A stretch of DNA of 64,000 nucleotides from contig OZ253452.1 in the NCBI GenBank assembly GCA_965261425.1, positions 806,001 through 870,000 of the forward strand, in the 5' to 3' direction. Positions 54,998 through 63,043 of this stretch are shown piece by piece (the first letter of the stretch is position 1; each line of letters starts with the position of its first letter). The notes beneath the pieces are model-generated. The model searched no databases, was not told the origin of the DNA, and saw only the letters and a program-made list of their open reading frames with translations. This DNA is from Spongiihabitans sp965261425. GTDB taxonomy: Bacteria > Pseudomonadota > Gammaproteobacteria > Arenicellales > Poriferihabitantaceae. Position numbers and translations under genes: made by a program.

Positions 54998-55446
54998 GCT
55001 AATACATTCTTCATTTCGACGAGTAGGATATGTTCACAATACATGACAGTTTTGCCGTCTTGCTTTTTTGTTTCGGTGATTTCTACGACCTTGCCCATGT
55101 CTTTGCGTTTGGGATCTGGATTTAGTGTCCCAACCGTTACTTCGGTGTGGATAGTGTCACCAATATGGACCGGGTTTGGAAAGCGTAGGCGTTCATATCC
55201 ATAGGTAAAAGCACGCGGGTTTATCTCTGTGGCCGTCAAACCGACCCCAATGGCAAAGGTCATCGTGCCGTGTGCGATACGCTGTCCAAATGACTGACCC
55301 TTGCAAAATTCGGCATCCATATGGTGCGGAAAAAAGTCGCCAGTATGCCCTGCATGCACAACAATATCGGCTTCTGTGATCGTGCGACCGACCGTGACCC
55401 GCCGTTCTCCCGCTACATAGTCTTCGAAAAACCGTTCTTTTTCCAC
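54994..55446 (-). CDS. MaoC-like (R)-specific enoyl-CoA hydratase, catalytic form
   Basis: A 150-residue hot-dog fold protein. The hydratase-2 motif is intact: GDFFPHHMD with Asp37 and His42, followed by FGQRIAHGTM. It should hydrate or dehydrate an acyl-CoA, or a related thioester. It shares the block YGYxRLRFxxPVxIGDTIxT and a late YCEH with the MaoC-like protein at 55892, so the two are paralogues. It is divergent from that gene, with the regulatory region between. Confidence 0.92.
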   Translation of the reverse strand: MEKERFFEDYVAGERRVTVGRTITEADIVVHAGHTGDFFPHHMDAEFCKGQSFGQRIAHGTMTFAIGVGLTATEINPRAFTYGYERLRFPNPVHIGDTIHTEVTVGTLNPDPKRKDMGKVVEITETKKQDGKTVMYCEHILLVEMKNVLA

Positions 55447-55891
55447 AGGTTATGAGCCTCAGTTTCATGTGAATATTTTATAAAGATATTAGCACAACTT
55501 AAGGATTCCAGTTAGGTTTTTAATTGGATCTGTTTGAGCTGCAAAAATTATTTTCCAGCCAAACTAAGATTTTCTTTTCTTAATCGGAGATTGAGCACCC
55601 GATTCCGCATGCTCTTTATGGGCGACTAAAAACATTGTGGCTTATGACATTGTCGCTATCTCCTACAACAGATACAAAGTAGCCAAGTTTCTAGCGTTCT
55701 ATCAGGCTGGTATGCCAGAACAGATAATGCGGGATAGCCGTGTCCGAAATATTAGAATGCCCTGAAACGCTCATCGAATTAATCGGTTTTGGCCGGGTTT
55801 TATGTCGATGTTTATTATATATGCAAAAGTATTTGACATGCGAAAAAATGATGCTAGAATTGCGAATTCTGAATTTGTTACTGGAGGCTTT
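55447..55891. other. Divergent control region of the catabolic cluster
   Basis: About 445 bp between the two MaoC-type genes. I see no gene. It holds the rightward promoter described next and must also hold the leftward promoter for maoC1 and the oxidoreductase. Confidence 0.55.
55833..55870 (+). promoter_or_regulatory. Promoter with overlapping palindromic operator for the main operon
   Basis: TTGACA (55833-55838) and TAGAAT (55855-55860) are 16 bp apart. The perfect palindrome AGAATT-GCG-AATTCT (55856-55870) covers the -10 and probable start site, which suits repression, perhaps by the IclR protein of the cluster. A GGAGG ribosome site lies before the ATG at 55892. Confidence 0.6.
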
Positions 55892-56419
55892 ATGGCAGAG
55901 ATTGGTGTTTATGCGCGAGGCTTGCCTGGTTTGCCAGCAGATCATTCTGATGTGCCTGTCTGGAATGCCGAAAATTGGTATTTCGAGGACTTTGAGATTG
56001 GCGACAAAATTCGCTCAATTCGCCGAACGATTTCTGAAGGGGAATCAATGCTTTTCAACAGCCTTGTGATGGATCACCACCCTTATGTATCCGATGACCA
56101 ATTCGCATCTCAAGAGGGTGTCTTTGGCGAGCGGTTGGTGGCTGGCGCGATGGTGTTTTCTTATGGTCTTGGGCTGGTCGCGACGAATTGTTTGAATTCA
56201 TTTTCGTATGGCTATGATCGGTTACGATTTATTAAGCCGGTATTCATCGGGGACACGATTTACACAATCCGGGAAAACCTTGGAAAAGAACCCAAAAGCA
56301 ACACCATGGGCAAAGTTCGGGTAAGTTATTCCGTCTATAAAGGCGCGGGTGAGTTGGTGTTGTATTGTGAGCATCTGATGACTGCACTTTATCGCGCTCA
56401 AGAGACTGCTGATGCCTAA
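55892..56419 (+). CDS. MaoC-like protein lacking the catalytic His
   Basis: About 175 residues from MAEIGVYARGLPGLPADHSD, with GGAGG a few bases before the ATG. An upstream in-frame start at 55802 overlaps the promoter and is rejected. It has the hot-dog fold and the paralogue block YGYDRLRFIKPVFIGDTIYT, MGKVRVSY and YCEHLM. The hydratase motif, however, reads MDHHPYVSD then GERLVAGAM: Asp61 stays, the catalytic His position is Val66, and the IAHG block is VAGA. It is probably a structural or binding subunit beside the catalytic MaoC protein. Its stop overlaps the next gene by 8 bp. Confidence 0.88.
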   Translation: MAEIGVYARGLPGLPADHSDVPVWNAENWYFEDFEIGDKIRSIRRTISEGESMLFNSLVMDHHPYVSDDQFASQEGVFGERLVAGAMVFSYGLGLVATNCLNSFSYGYDRLRFIKPVFIGDTIYTIRENLGKEPKSNTMGKVRVSYSVYKGAGELVLYCEHLMTALYRAQETADA

Positions 56420-57551
56420 GGTAGTCCACTTGCGTGGTATAACGTGGGCCCACAGTCGTGGTGTGGACCCAATGATTGCGACCTCGGTCGCGTTTATGAA
56501 AATGCGCCCTGGCGTAACAATCACATGGGAAAAACGTTCGTTGCAGGCATTTGCCGATCGTCCGATTGGCGAAATGGCTACGACCTATGATCTCATGGTT
56601 ATTGATCATCCTCATGTGGGCGAGGTTGCGGGAAGTGGCTACCTTGTTGCATTTGATACGCTTGACCGTAACGCGGAATTAGCGACGCTGGCGCGTGAAT
56701 CCGTGGGCTTATCACATCAGTCATATAATTTTGACGGTCGGCAGTGGGCACTCGCGATTGATGCGGCAACCCCGGTGGCATCGTTTCGTGGGGATCTCAT
56801 CGAAGCGGCACCTACCCGATGGAACGAAGTTCTGATGTTGGCAAGAGAGAATCACGTTGGCTTTGCTTTAATCCCGATCAACACACTGATGACTTTCTTT
56901 GGATTGGCGCGCAACCAAGGCATGAGCATCGCCGAAGACAAAAATAAGTTTATGGAGCGTGGCGAGGCTGCCCTAGTCTTGGATATGCTGCGGGAGGTCG
57001 CTGCGCTTGTTGATCCGGCTTGTCTTAACTTGGACCCAATAGGCGTATTGGAGTGGATGGGACGGAAAGTTGAGGCTCCGGCTTATTGCCCGTTTGGTTA
57101 TGGATATACGAACTATAGTCGCGATGGCTATTGTCGCTTCCCTATTACGTTTGCAGATGCACCTGGAGTTGGTGAAAACGGCCCGTGCGGCACCGTTATT
57201 GGCGGCACTGGTATTGCAATATCCAGCCAATGCAAGCATTTGGATGTGGCGGCAGATTATGCGTTTTGGATTGCCAGCGCGGAATGTCAAGCCGGACTGT
57301 TTTTTGCAAGTGGCGGTCAGCCGGGCAATGCTGTGGCTTGGGAAAGTGATGCCTGCAACGCAGAGTCGGGTGATTTTTTCCGGAATACACGCAAGACTTT
57401 GGAAACGACTTGGTTGCGTCCACGCTACGATGGCTATATGGGATTTCAGCAGGCTGGTGGAAACATCTTGCATGCCTGTCTGCGCGGTGAATCCGATATG
57501 CCAGCGACTCTAAATGCCTTGGAAAAGGCTTACCATGAGAGTCGCGCATGA
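56412..57551 (+). CDS. Solute-binding-protein-like protein without signal peptide
   Basis: A 379-residue protein of the extracellular solute-binding fold (cluster near UgpB/MalE-type proteins). Evidence is the domain pattern ITWAHSRGVDPMIATSVAFM, TYDLMVIDHPHVGEVAGSGY, and the later GTGIAISSQCKHLDVAADYA and ASGGQPGNAVAWESDACNAE. Unlike true periplasmic proteins it has no hydrophobic leader; the start MPKVVHLRGITWAH is polar and overlaps the maoC2 stop. It should be cytoplasmic and may have become an enzyme subunit or a sensor. It overlaps the CoA-transferase gene by 4 bp. Confidence 0.8.
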   Translation: MPKVVHLRGITWAHSRGVDPMIATSVAFMKMRPGVTITWEKRSLQAFADRPIGEMATTYDLMVIDHPHVGEVAGSGYLVAFDTLDRNAELATLARESVGLSHQSYNFDGRQWALAIDAATPVASFRGDLIEAAPTRWNEVLMLARENHVGFALIPINTLMTFFGLARNQGMSIAEDKNKFMERGEAALVLDMLREVAALVDPACLNLDPIGVLEWMGRKVEAPAYCPFGYGYTNYSRDGYCRFPITFADAPGVGENGPCGTVIGGTGIAISSQCKHLDVAADYAFWIASAECQAGLFFASGGQPGNAVAWESDACNAESGDFFRNTRKTLETTWLRPRYDGYMGFQQAGGNILHACLRGESDMPATLNALEKAYHESRA

Positions 57552-58732
57552 AAGTTCTAGCGCAAGATGAGCGACCGCTTAACGGGCTGGTCGTTGTTGA
57601 CTTTAGTCAGTTCCTTTCAGGTCCGCTATGTGGATTGAAACTCGCGGATTTGGGTGCGCGGGTCATAAAGGTTGAGCGCCCCGGCGTGGGCGACCTTTGT
57701 CGCCACCTATATCTTTCAGATACAGAGATTGACGGGGATAATTCGCTATTTCATGCGATCAATCGCAATAAGGAAAGCATTACCGCTAATCTGCGTAACG
57801 AAGATGACCGGACTGCCTTGCAGACGTTGGTTGCCAGTGCTGATGTTGTGATACAAAACTTCCGTCCCGGCGTGATTGAGCGGCATGGTTTCGGCTATGA
57901 TGACGTGAAAGAGCTAAATCCACGTATTATCTATGGCAGTATTTCGGGCTATGGGGAAAGGGGTCCATGGAAGGATTTGCCGGGCCAGGATTTGCTTGCG
58001 CAGGCGCGGTCTGGGTTGCTATGGTTGACCGGTAGTGCCGCCGATGCACCAATGCCGATGGGACTTGCCGTGGCCGATATGCTGGCGGGCAATGCGCTGG
58101 CACAGGGGTTACTTGCGGCACTGGTGGCGCGTGGTATTCATGGCAAGGGGGCCTTGGTGCAGACGAGCCTGTTTGAGGCTATGGTTGACTTTCAGTTTGA
58201 AGTGCTATCGACTCACCTCAACGATGAGAACCGCATGCCAATACGCAGTTCCGTAAATGGGGCGCACGCCTATTTGGGAGCACCATACGGTATCTACCAA
58301 ACTGCGGATGGATTTTTGGCACTGGCGATGACACCATCTTTGAAGGTGCTTGCTGAATTATTGGATGCAGAAGGGCTCGAAGCCTATTTTGACGATGCCA
58401 AAGCGATGATGACGCATCGTGACGAGATTAAGTCAAAGCTGGGCAAAACCTTGCAAGCCCGTCGTACTTCCTACTGGCTCAAAGTTCTTCAGCCTGCGGA
58501 TATTTGGTGTTCCGAAGTGCTGACCTGGTCTGAAATGCGGGCGACAGAGGCATACAAGTTACTTGATTTTGAACAGACGATTACACGGAATGGGACAGTG
58601 CGGCTGGAAACTCTGCGCTCTCCAATCCGCTTTAATGGTGCCACACTTAAATCTCCTATCGCGGCACCAGCACTTGGTCAGGACACCGACACTGTCCTGG
58701 CTCCTTTAAGGCCGCATTCTGCGGCGCAATGA
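57548..58732 (+). CDS. CaiB/BaiF-type class III CoA-transferase
   Basis: A 394-residue CoA-transferase. The start PLNGLVVVDFSQFLSGPLCG and LGARVIKVERPGVGDLCRHL are family-defining. The nucleophilic Asp is in GQDLLAQARSG (Asp148). YIYGSISGYGERGP-type text occurs at IIYGSISGYGERGPW. It moves CoA between carboxylic acids; the substrate pair is unknown. It begins within the stop of the SBP-like gene (ATGA) and overlaps the next gene's region, so it is part of one operon. Confidence 0.93.
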   Translation: MKVLAQDERPLNGLVVVDFSQFLSGPLCGLKLADLGARVIKVERPGVGDLCRHLYLSDTEIDGDNSLFHAINRNKESITANLRNEDDRTALQTLVASADVVIQNFRPGVIERHGFGYDDVKELNPRIIYGSISGYGERGPWKDLPGQDLLAQARSGLLWLTGSAADAPMPMGLAVADMLAGNALAQGLLAALVARGIHGKGALVQTSLFEAMVDFQFEVLSTHLNDENRMPIRSSVNGAHAYLGAPYGIYQTADGFLALAMTPSLKVLAELLDAEGLEAYFDDAKAMMTHRDEIKSKLGKTLQARRTSYWLKVLQPADIWCSEVLTWSEMRATEAYKLLDFEQTITRNGTVRLETLRSPIRFNGATLKSPIAAPALGQDTDTVLAPLRPHSAAQ

Positions 58733-58758
58733 CGGGTTCATATCCTATGGAGGAAATC

Positions 58759-60090
58759 ATGACCAAAACGATACTCAAGACATTACTGGCAACCACTGTA
58801 CTAATCGGCATCATGGCAAGTTCCGCGATTGCCAAAGACATCGATTATGGACGCTTTGACGGCTATACGCTTCGGATGAAATTGATTGGTGGTGCACAGT
58901 ATGAGCCACTTTATGCGCGTATTTCGGAGTGGGAAGAGATGACAGGTGCCTCTGTTGATGTGCTATCACGCAAGAACCACTTTGAGCTTGACCGCGAGAT
59001 TAAGCAGGACATCGCCGCGGGCACCCTTGACTGGTGCGTCGGCTCCAACCACACGAGTTTTGCTCCGCAATACGGTAGCATTTACATTGATTTAAACGGA
59101 GTCATCGCCGAGGAGACCTTGGTCGAGTTTCAAGATCTTGCACTGAAGAACTCTACTGTAGATGGGCGACTTGTACAGCTACCGCGTCACTCTGATATCT
59201 CGAACCTCTACTACATCAAGTCATTGTTTGAAGATGCCGATAATAAGGCAGGGTTCAAGGCGGAATATGGCTATGATCTGGCTCCACCAGAGACTTGGAA
59301 CCAAGTCAAAGATCAGGCGATATTCTTTGCTGATCCACCGGCGTTCTATGGCACGCAATTTGTCGGTAAGGATGAGGCAATCACTGGTCGTTTCTATGAA
59401 ATGCTGGTGGCCAACGGTGGCGCATTGTTTGACGAAGACTGGAACCCAACGTTCAATTCGGCCGCTGGTGTGGAGGCTGTGAACTGGTTCAAGGATCTTT
59501 ACGATGCCAAAGCTGTTCCCGCTGGTTCACTAAATTATCTTTGGGATGATACCGGTCTTGGATTTGCCTCAGGTACCGTAGCGTTAAATCTTGATTGGGC
59601 AGGTTGGGCTTCATTCTTCAACAACCCTGAGAACTCCAAGATTGCTGGCGACATTGGACTTGTACGCGCACCAAAGGGATCGGGCGGTATTCGCACCGGC
59701 TGGTCAGGTAGTCACAGCCTCTCGATTACGGCGACTTGTGACAACCAAGCCGCTGCCGCATCGTTCATCACTTTTCTGACGAACCACGAAAGCCAGATGG
59801 TTGAAGCCGCTACCGGTCTGTTGCCAACACGCACAAGTGTTTGGAGCGATGCGAAAGTGAAATTCGCTGCTGAGGGCAATGACTTCCTTGTCAAAGTATT
59901 CGAAACCTACGCGGCATCGATGACAGAAGATGCCTTTACGCCACCGCTAATCACCCCATGGATTGAAGTCTCAAATGAGATATGGCCTCAGCTCCAATCC
60001 GCAATCCTGGGCGAGAAGACGGTACAGGAAGCACTGGACGAAGCTGCCGATGCAGCGCGTCTGATTATGAAAGAGGCGGGCTATCTCTAG
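58759..60090 (+). CDS. ABC transporter periplasmic substrate-binding protein, sugar type
   Basis: About 443 residues. The signal peptide MTKTILKTLLATTVLIGIMA-SSAIA is clear and the mature protein begins KDIDYGRFDG. Family text includes YEPLYARISEWEEMTGASVD, DWCVGSNHTSFAPQYGSIYI and WAGWASFFNNPENSKIAGDI. An in-frame start at 58729 is less likely, since GGAGGA lies 5-10 bases before the ATG at 58759. It is the receptor for the permeases that follow. The ligand is likely a sugar, polyol or sugar acid by family. Confidence 0.93.
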   Translation: MTKTILKTLLATTVLIGIMASSAIAKDIDYGRFDGYTLRMKLIGGAQYEPLYARISEWEEMTGASVDVLSRKNHFELDREIKQDIAAGTLDWCVGSNHTSFAPQYGSIYIDLNGVIAEETLVEFQDLALKNSTVDGRLVQLPRHSDISNLYYIKSLFEDADNKAGFKAEYGYDLAPPETWNQVKDQAIFFADPPAFYGTQFVGKDEAITGRFYEMLVANGGALFDEDWNPTFNSAAGVEAVNWFKDLYDAKAVPAGSLNYLWDDTGLGFASGTVALNLDWAGWASFFNNPENSKIAGDIGLVRAPKGSGGIRTGWSGSHSLSITATCDNQAAAASFITFLTNHESQMVEAATGLLPTRTSVWSDAKVKFAAEGNDFLVKVFETYAASMTEDAFTPPLITPWIEVSNEIWPQLQSAILGEKTVQEALDEAADAARLIMKEAGYL

Positions 60091-60107
60091 GATACTTGAC
60101 TTATCCC

Positions 60108-60138
60108 TTGGTGGGCGGGCTTGTTTCTTGCCCACCAA
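60108..60138 (+). promoter_or_regulatory. Stem-loop between the binding protein and permease genes
   Basis: TTGGTGGGC (60108-60116) and GCCCACCAA (60130-60138) form a perfect 9-bp stem with a 13-base loop. It follows the binding-protein stop by 18 bp. Such stems commonly protect the binding-protein mRNA so that it is made in excess over the permeases; no T-run follows. Confidence 0.7.
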
Positions 60139-60164
60139 ACTCTGGTTCTCAACCGAGACCTGAA

Positions 60165-61088
60165 ATGCTCACAGCGAGCAAGGGCGTACGCTTCTGGCAG
60201 CGCGAAAAGAATGCGCCATATTTGCTGTTGCTACCAGCAATTCTGACACTGATATTTGTGGTCTTACTGCCTTTGCTGTTTTCGCTTTATACGAGTTTCA
60301 CTGGCTACCGACTGATTCGCCCAGAAAGTCTTTGGCAGTGGGTCGGTCTGTATAACTACAAACGTATCTTCGCTGATGGCTATTTCTGGATCGCATTTGG
60401 TCGAACCGTTGTGTTTCTGGCCATCGCGCTGAATCTTGAGTTTCTTCTGGGATTAGGTATCGCGCTACTGATCAACAAGATCACGTGGGGGCAGCGAACC
60501 CTGCGCACAATCATGATGTTCCCGATGATGTTCTCGCCCATTTTGGTTGGCTATCAGTTCAAATTTGTATTTAATGATAACATCGGAATTCTCAACAATG
60601 CGCTACAGGTCATTGGCATAAGCGACGGTGCAACTGCTTGGTTGGTTGAGCGTAATCTTGCGATGTTCTCAATTATTTTTGCTGAGGTCTGGATGAGCAC
60701 CTCGGTTTTCGCAATTTTGCTGTTGGCTGGTTTGTTCGCGATGCCACGCGACCCGCTTGAGGCGGCAAAAGTTGATGGATGCAATCCATGGCAAGTATTC
60801 CGCCATATCACCTTGCCCTTTCTGATGCCATTTGTGTTCATCGCGATGACGATCCGCTCCCTCGATGTGGCACGTGCCTATGACATTATTGATGTGATGA
60901 CTGGTGGCGGTCCTGCGGGCCGGACGGAACTTTTGTGGACAATGATTGCACGGGTGGGCTACGATAATTCACGCATGGGCCTGGCAAATGCGATGGCTTA
61001 CGTTTCAATCCTGCTCTCGATCGCATTTACCTATTATTTCTTCACCAAATTGCTCGCGGCCCGAAGATACATGGGCGGGGCGGAATAA
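60165..61088 (+). CDS. ABC transporter permease, MalF/UgpA-like
   Basis: About 307 residues from MLTASKGVRFWQREKNAPYL. A longer reading from 59982 runs inside the binding-protein gene and is rejected. It has six or so hydrophobic segments (YLLLLPAILTLIFVVLLPLL first). The EAA loop is EAAKVDGCNPWQVFRHITLP, the ATPase docking site. It pairs with the MalG-type gene, whose ATG overlaps this gene's TAA by one base. Confidence 0.93.
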   Translation: MLTASKGVRFWQREKNAPYLLLLPAILTLIFVVLLPLLFSLYTSFTGYRLIRPESLWQWVGLYNYKRIFADGYFWIAFGRTVVFLAIALNLEFLLGLGIALLINKITWGQRTLRTIMMFPMMFSPILVGYQFKFVFNDNIGILNNALQVIGISDGATAWLVERNLAMFSIIFAEVWMSTSVFAILLLAGLFAMPRDPLEAAKVDGCNPWQVFRHITLPFLMPFVFIAMTIRSLDVARAYDIIDVMTGGGPAGRTELLWTMIARVGYDNSRMGLANAMAYVSILLSIAFTYYFFTKLLAARRYMGGAE

Positions 61089-61945
61089 TGGACCTTGCCT
61101 TGAAAAAGCGGATCAATACTGCACTACTTTGGACTCTCACATTCATTTTGATGATTATTATGTGCGTGCCTGGGTTGTGGGTCGTGTTGACGGCGTTTCG
61201 TCCTAACAGTGAAGTATTATCCAAACCACCAATCTGGGTTCCGGAAAATCCCGGCCTGAATAATTTTGCAAAGATATTTGGTTTTGGAGTCGAACAGGTT
61301 GCTATCCCGGTGTCTGCATATTTCGCCAATTCGCTGATCATCGCGGCCACATCAACCGTGATTGCATTGCTGATCGGGATGTCAGGCGGCTATGCCTTTG
61401 CGCGCTACCGTTTTAGGTTCAAAAACGGATTGTTCTTGGGTTTGATGTTGTCGCGTACTGTGCCGGGAATCGCGCTCTCGCTACCATTGTTCATGATTTG
61501 GAGCCGTATTGGGCTAATTGACACAAAACCCGGGCTTATGATCGTCTATGTTGCGATGAATGTGCCATTCACAATCTGGCTAATTGACGGGTTTTTCCGA
61601 CAAATTCCCAGAGAAATGTCGGAAGCGGCGCAAGTGGATGGCTGCACCCGCTGGCAGGCGTTTTGGAAGATCGAGTTTCCTCTGGCTAAGTCCGGCATTG
61701 CGTCCGCCGGCATCTTCGCATTCCTAACGTCATGGAATGAGTATGCATTGGCCAGTAATCTAACGCGCTCCACTGACAGCAAGACACTGCCGGTTGGACT
61801 GATGGATTTTACCGCACAGTTCACAATCGATTGGGCGGGCATGTCGGCCATGGCGGTTATTATCATCATCCCGGCACTAATTCTGACGTTCCTTGTCCAA
61901 AAATATCTAATCGCTGGGCTAACTTTTGGCGGCGTAAAGGGCTGA
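61088..61945 (+). CDS. ABC transporter permease, MalG/UgpE-like
   Basis: A 285-residue inner-membrane protein with six segments. The N-terminus has TLTFILMIIMCVPGLWVVLT and the EAA loop is SEAAQVDGCTRWQAFWKIEF. The subunit's C-terminal region (WAGMSAMAVIIIIPALILTF) is typical of MalG-type proteins. It follows MalF-like with a TAATG overlap and is 4 bp ahead of the ATPase gene. Confidence 0.94.
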   Translation: MDLALKKRINTALLWTLTFILMIIMCVPGLWVVLTAFRPNSEVLSKPPIWVPENPGLNNFAKIFGFGVEQVAIPVSAYFANSLIIAATSTVIALLIGMSGGYAFARYRFRFKNGLFLGLMLSRTVPGIALSLPLFMIWSRIGLIDTKPGLMIVYVAMNVPFTIWLIDGFFRQIPREMSEAAQVDGCTRWQAFWKIEFPLAKSGIASAGIFAFLTSWNEYALASNLTRSTDSKTLPVGLMDFTAQFTIDWAGMSAMAVIIIIPALILTFLVQKYLIAGLTFGGVKG

Positions 61946-61948
61946 AAT

Positions 61949-63043
61949 ATGGCTGATATCTCACTAAGCAACGTCGTAAAGACCTATGGCAGAATCGAAG
62001 TGGTGCACGGCATCAACCTTGATATCGCGCATAATGAATTCGTGGTGTTGGTTGGCCCGTCAGGCTGTGGCAAATCCACGACATTGCGAATGATTGCCGG
62101 ACTCGAAGATATCTCTGGTGGGACTATTTCAATTGGTCAGTCGGTGGTAAATGACCTGCCGCCACGTAAGCGTAATATTTCCATGGTGTTCCAAAATTAC
62201 GCGCTTTATCCGCATATGTCGGTGCGCGAAAATCTGGGGTTTGGACTCAAGATTGCCAAACTTGATGAGGCAACAATTATCAAACGTGTTGATGAGGCGG
62301 CGGATATACTAGGGCTGGATGAACTGATGATACGCACCCCGGCCGAACTGTCGGGCGGTCAACGTCAGCGTGTCGCGATGGGGCGTGCGATTGTCCGTCA
62401 GCCAGAAGTGTTCCTTTTTGATGAACCGTTGTCGAACCTTGACGCTAAGTTACGTGTGAAAATGCGAACCGAAATCAAGAAACTGCACCAGAAGGTTAAA
62501 ACGACGGTGGTTTATGTGACCCATGATCAGGTCGAGGCCATGACGCTTGCTGACCGTATAGTTGTGATGAAGGATGGACATATTGAACAGGTAGGTACCC
62601 CAATGGATGTGTTCAATAACCCTGTGAATACCTTTGTAGCGAGCTTTATAGGCTCACCACCTATGAATTTGATTCCAGCAACAATTGGTGGTGACGAAAT
62701 CAAGTTCTCAAAGGGAAACAGTTTGCCGGTTCCATCGCGGTTGCGGGATATCGTCAGCGACGGGCAAAAGGTCGTATTCGGTCTGCGTCCTGATGACCTG
62801 ACCCCAAAGGGTCATGGCATCATGGAAAGCGGCGAGAGTGCGGCACTGTCGTTGAGCGTCACATTGACTGAGCGTTTAGGCACAGAAACGATCCTATATA
62901 CAGAAGTTGCGGGACAGGAAGCGCAGGGAAAAATGTTTGGTCTGCGCGAAGTTAAACTGGGAGATATGTTGAGTTTTGATGTCGCAATGGAACGCACACA
63001 TCTTTTTGATGCCGATTCTGGTCGCTCGGTACTGGCCGATTAA
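61949..63043 (+). CDS. ABC transporter ATPase, UgpC/MalK-type
   Basis: A 364-residue ATPase. Walker A GPSGCGKST is at residues 36-44, the signature LSGGQRQRVAMGRA near 135-148, Walker B VFLFDEPLSNLDAKLR, and the H-loop VYVTHDQVEAMTLADR. A C-terminal MalK-type regulatory domain (TOBE/OB fold) follows, with FGLRPDDLTP near residue 270. It completes the importer with the two permeases and receptor. Its stop TAA overlaps the next ATG by 1 base (TAATG). Confidence 0.95.
   Translation: MADISLSNVVKTYGRIEVVHGINLDIAHNEFVVLVGPSGCGKSTTLRMIAGLEDISGGTISIGQSVVNDLPPRKRNISMVFQNYALYPHMSVRENLGFGLKIAKLDEATIIKRVDEAADILGLDELMIRTPAELSGGQRQRVAMGRAIVRQPEVFLFDEPLSNLDAKLRVKMRTEIKKLHQKVKTTVVYVTHDQVEAMTLADRIVVMKDGHIEQVGTPMDVFNNPVNTFVASFIGSPPMNLIPATIGGDEIKFSKGNSLPVPSRLRDIVSDGQKVVFGLRPDDLTPKGHGIMESGESAALSLSVTLTERLGTETILYTEVAGQEAQGKMFGLREVKLGDMLSFDVAMERTHLFDADSGRSVLAD

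Noticed and set aside
59982..60164. An N-terminal extension of the MalF-like permease
   Set aside because: The extra residues lie in the binding-protein gene and across its downstream stem-loop; the Met at 60165 fits the family start.
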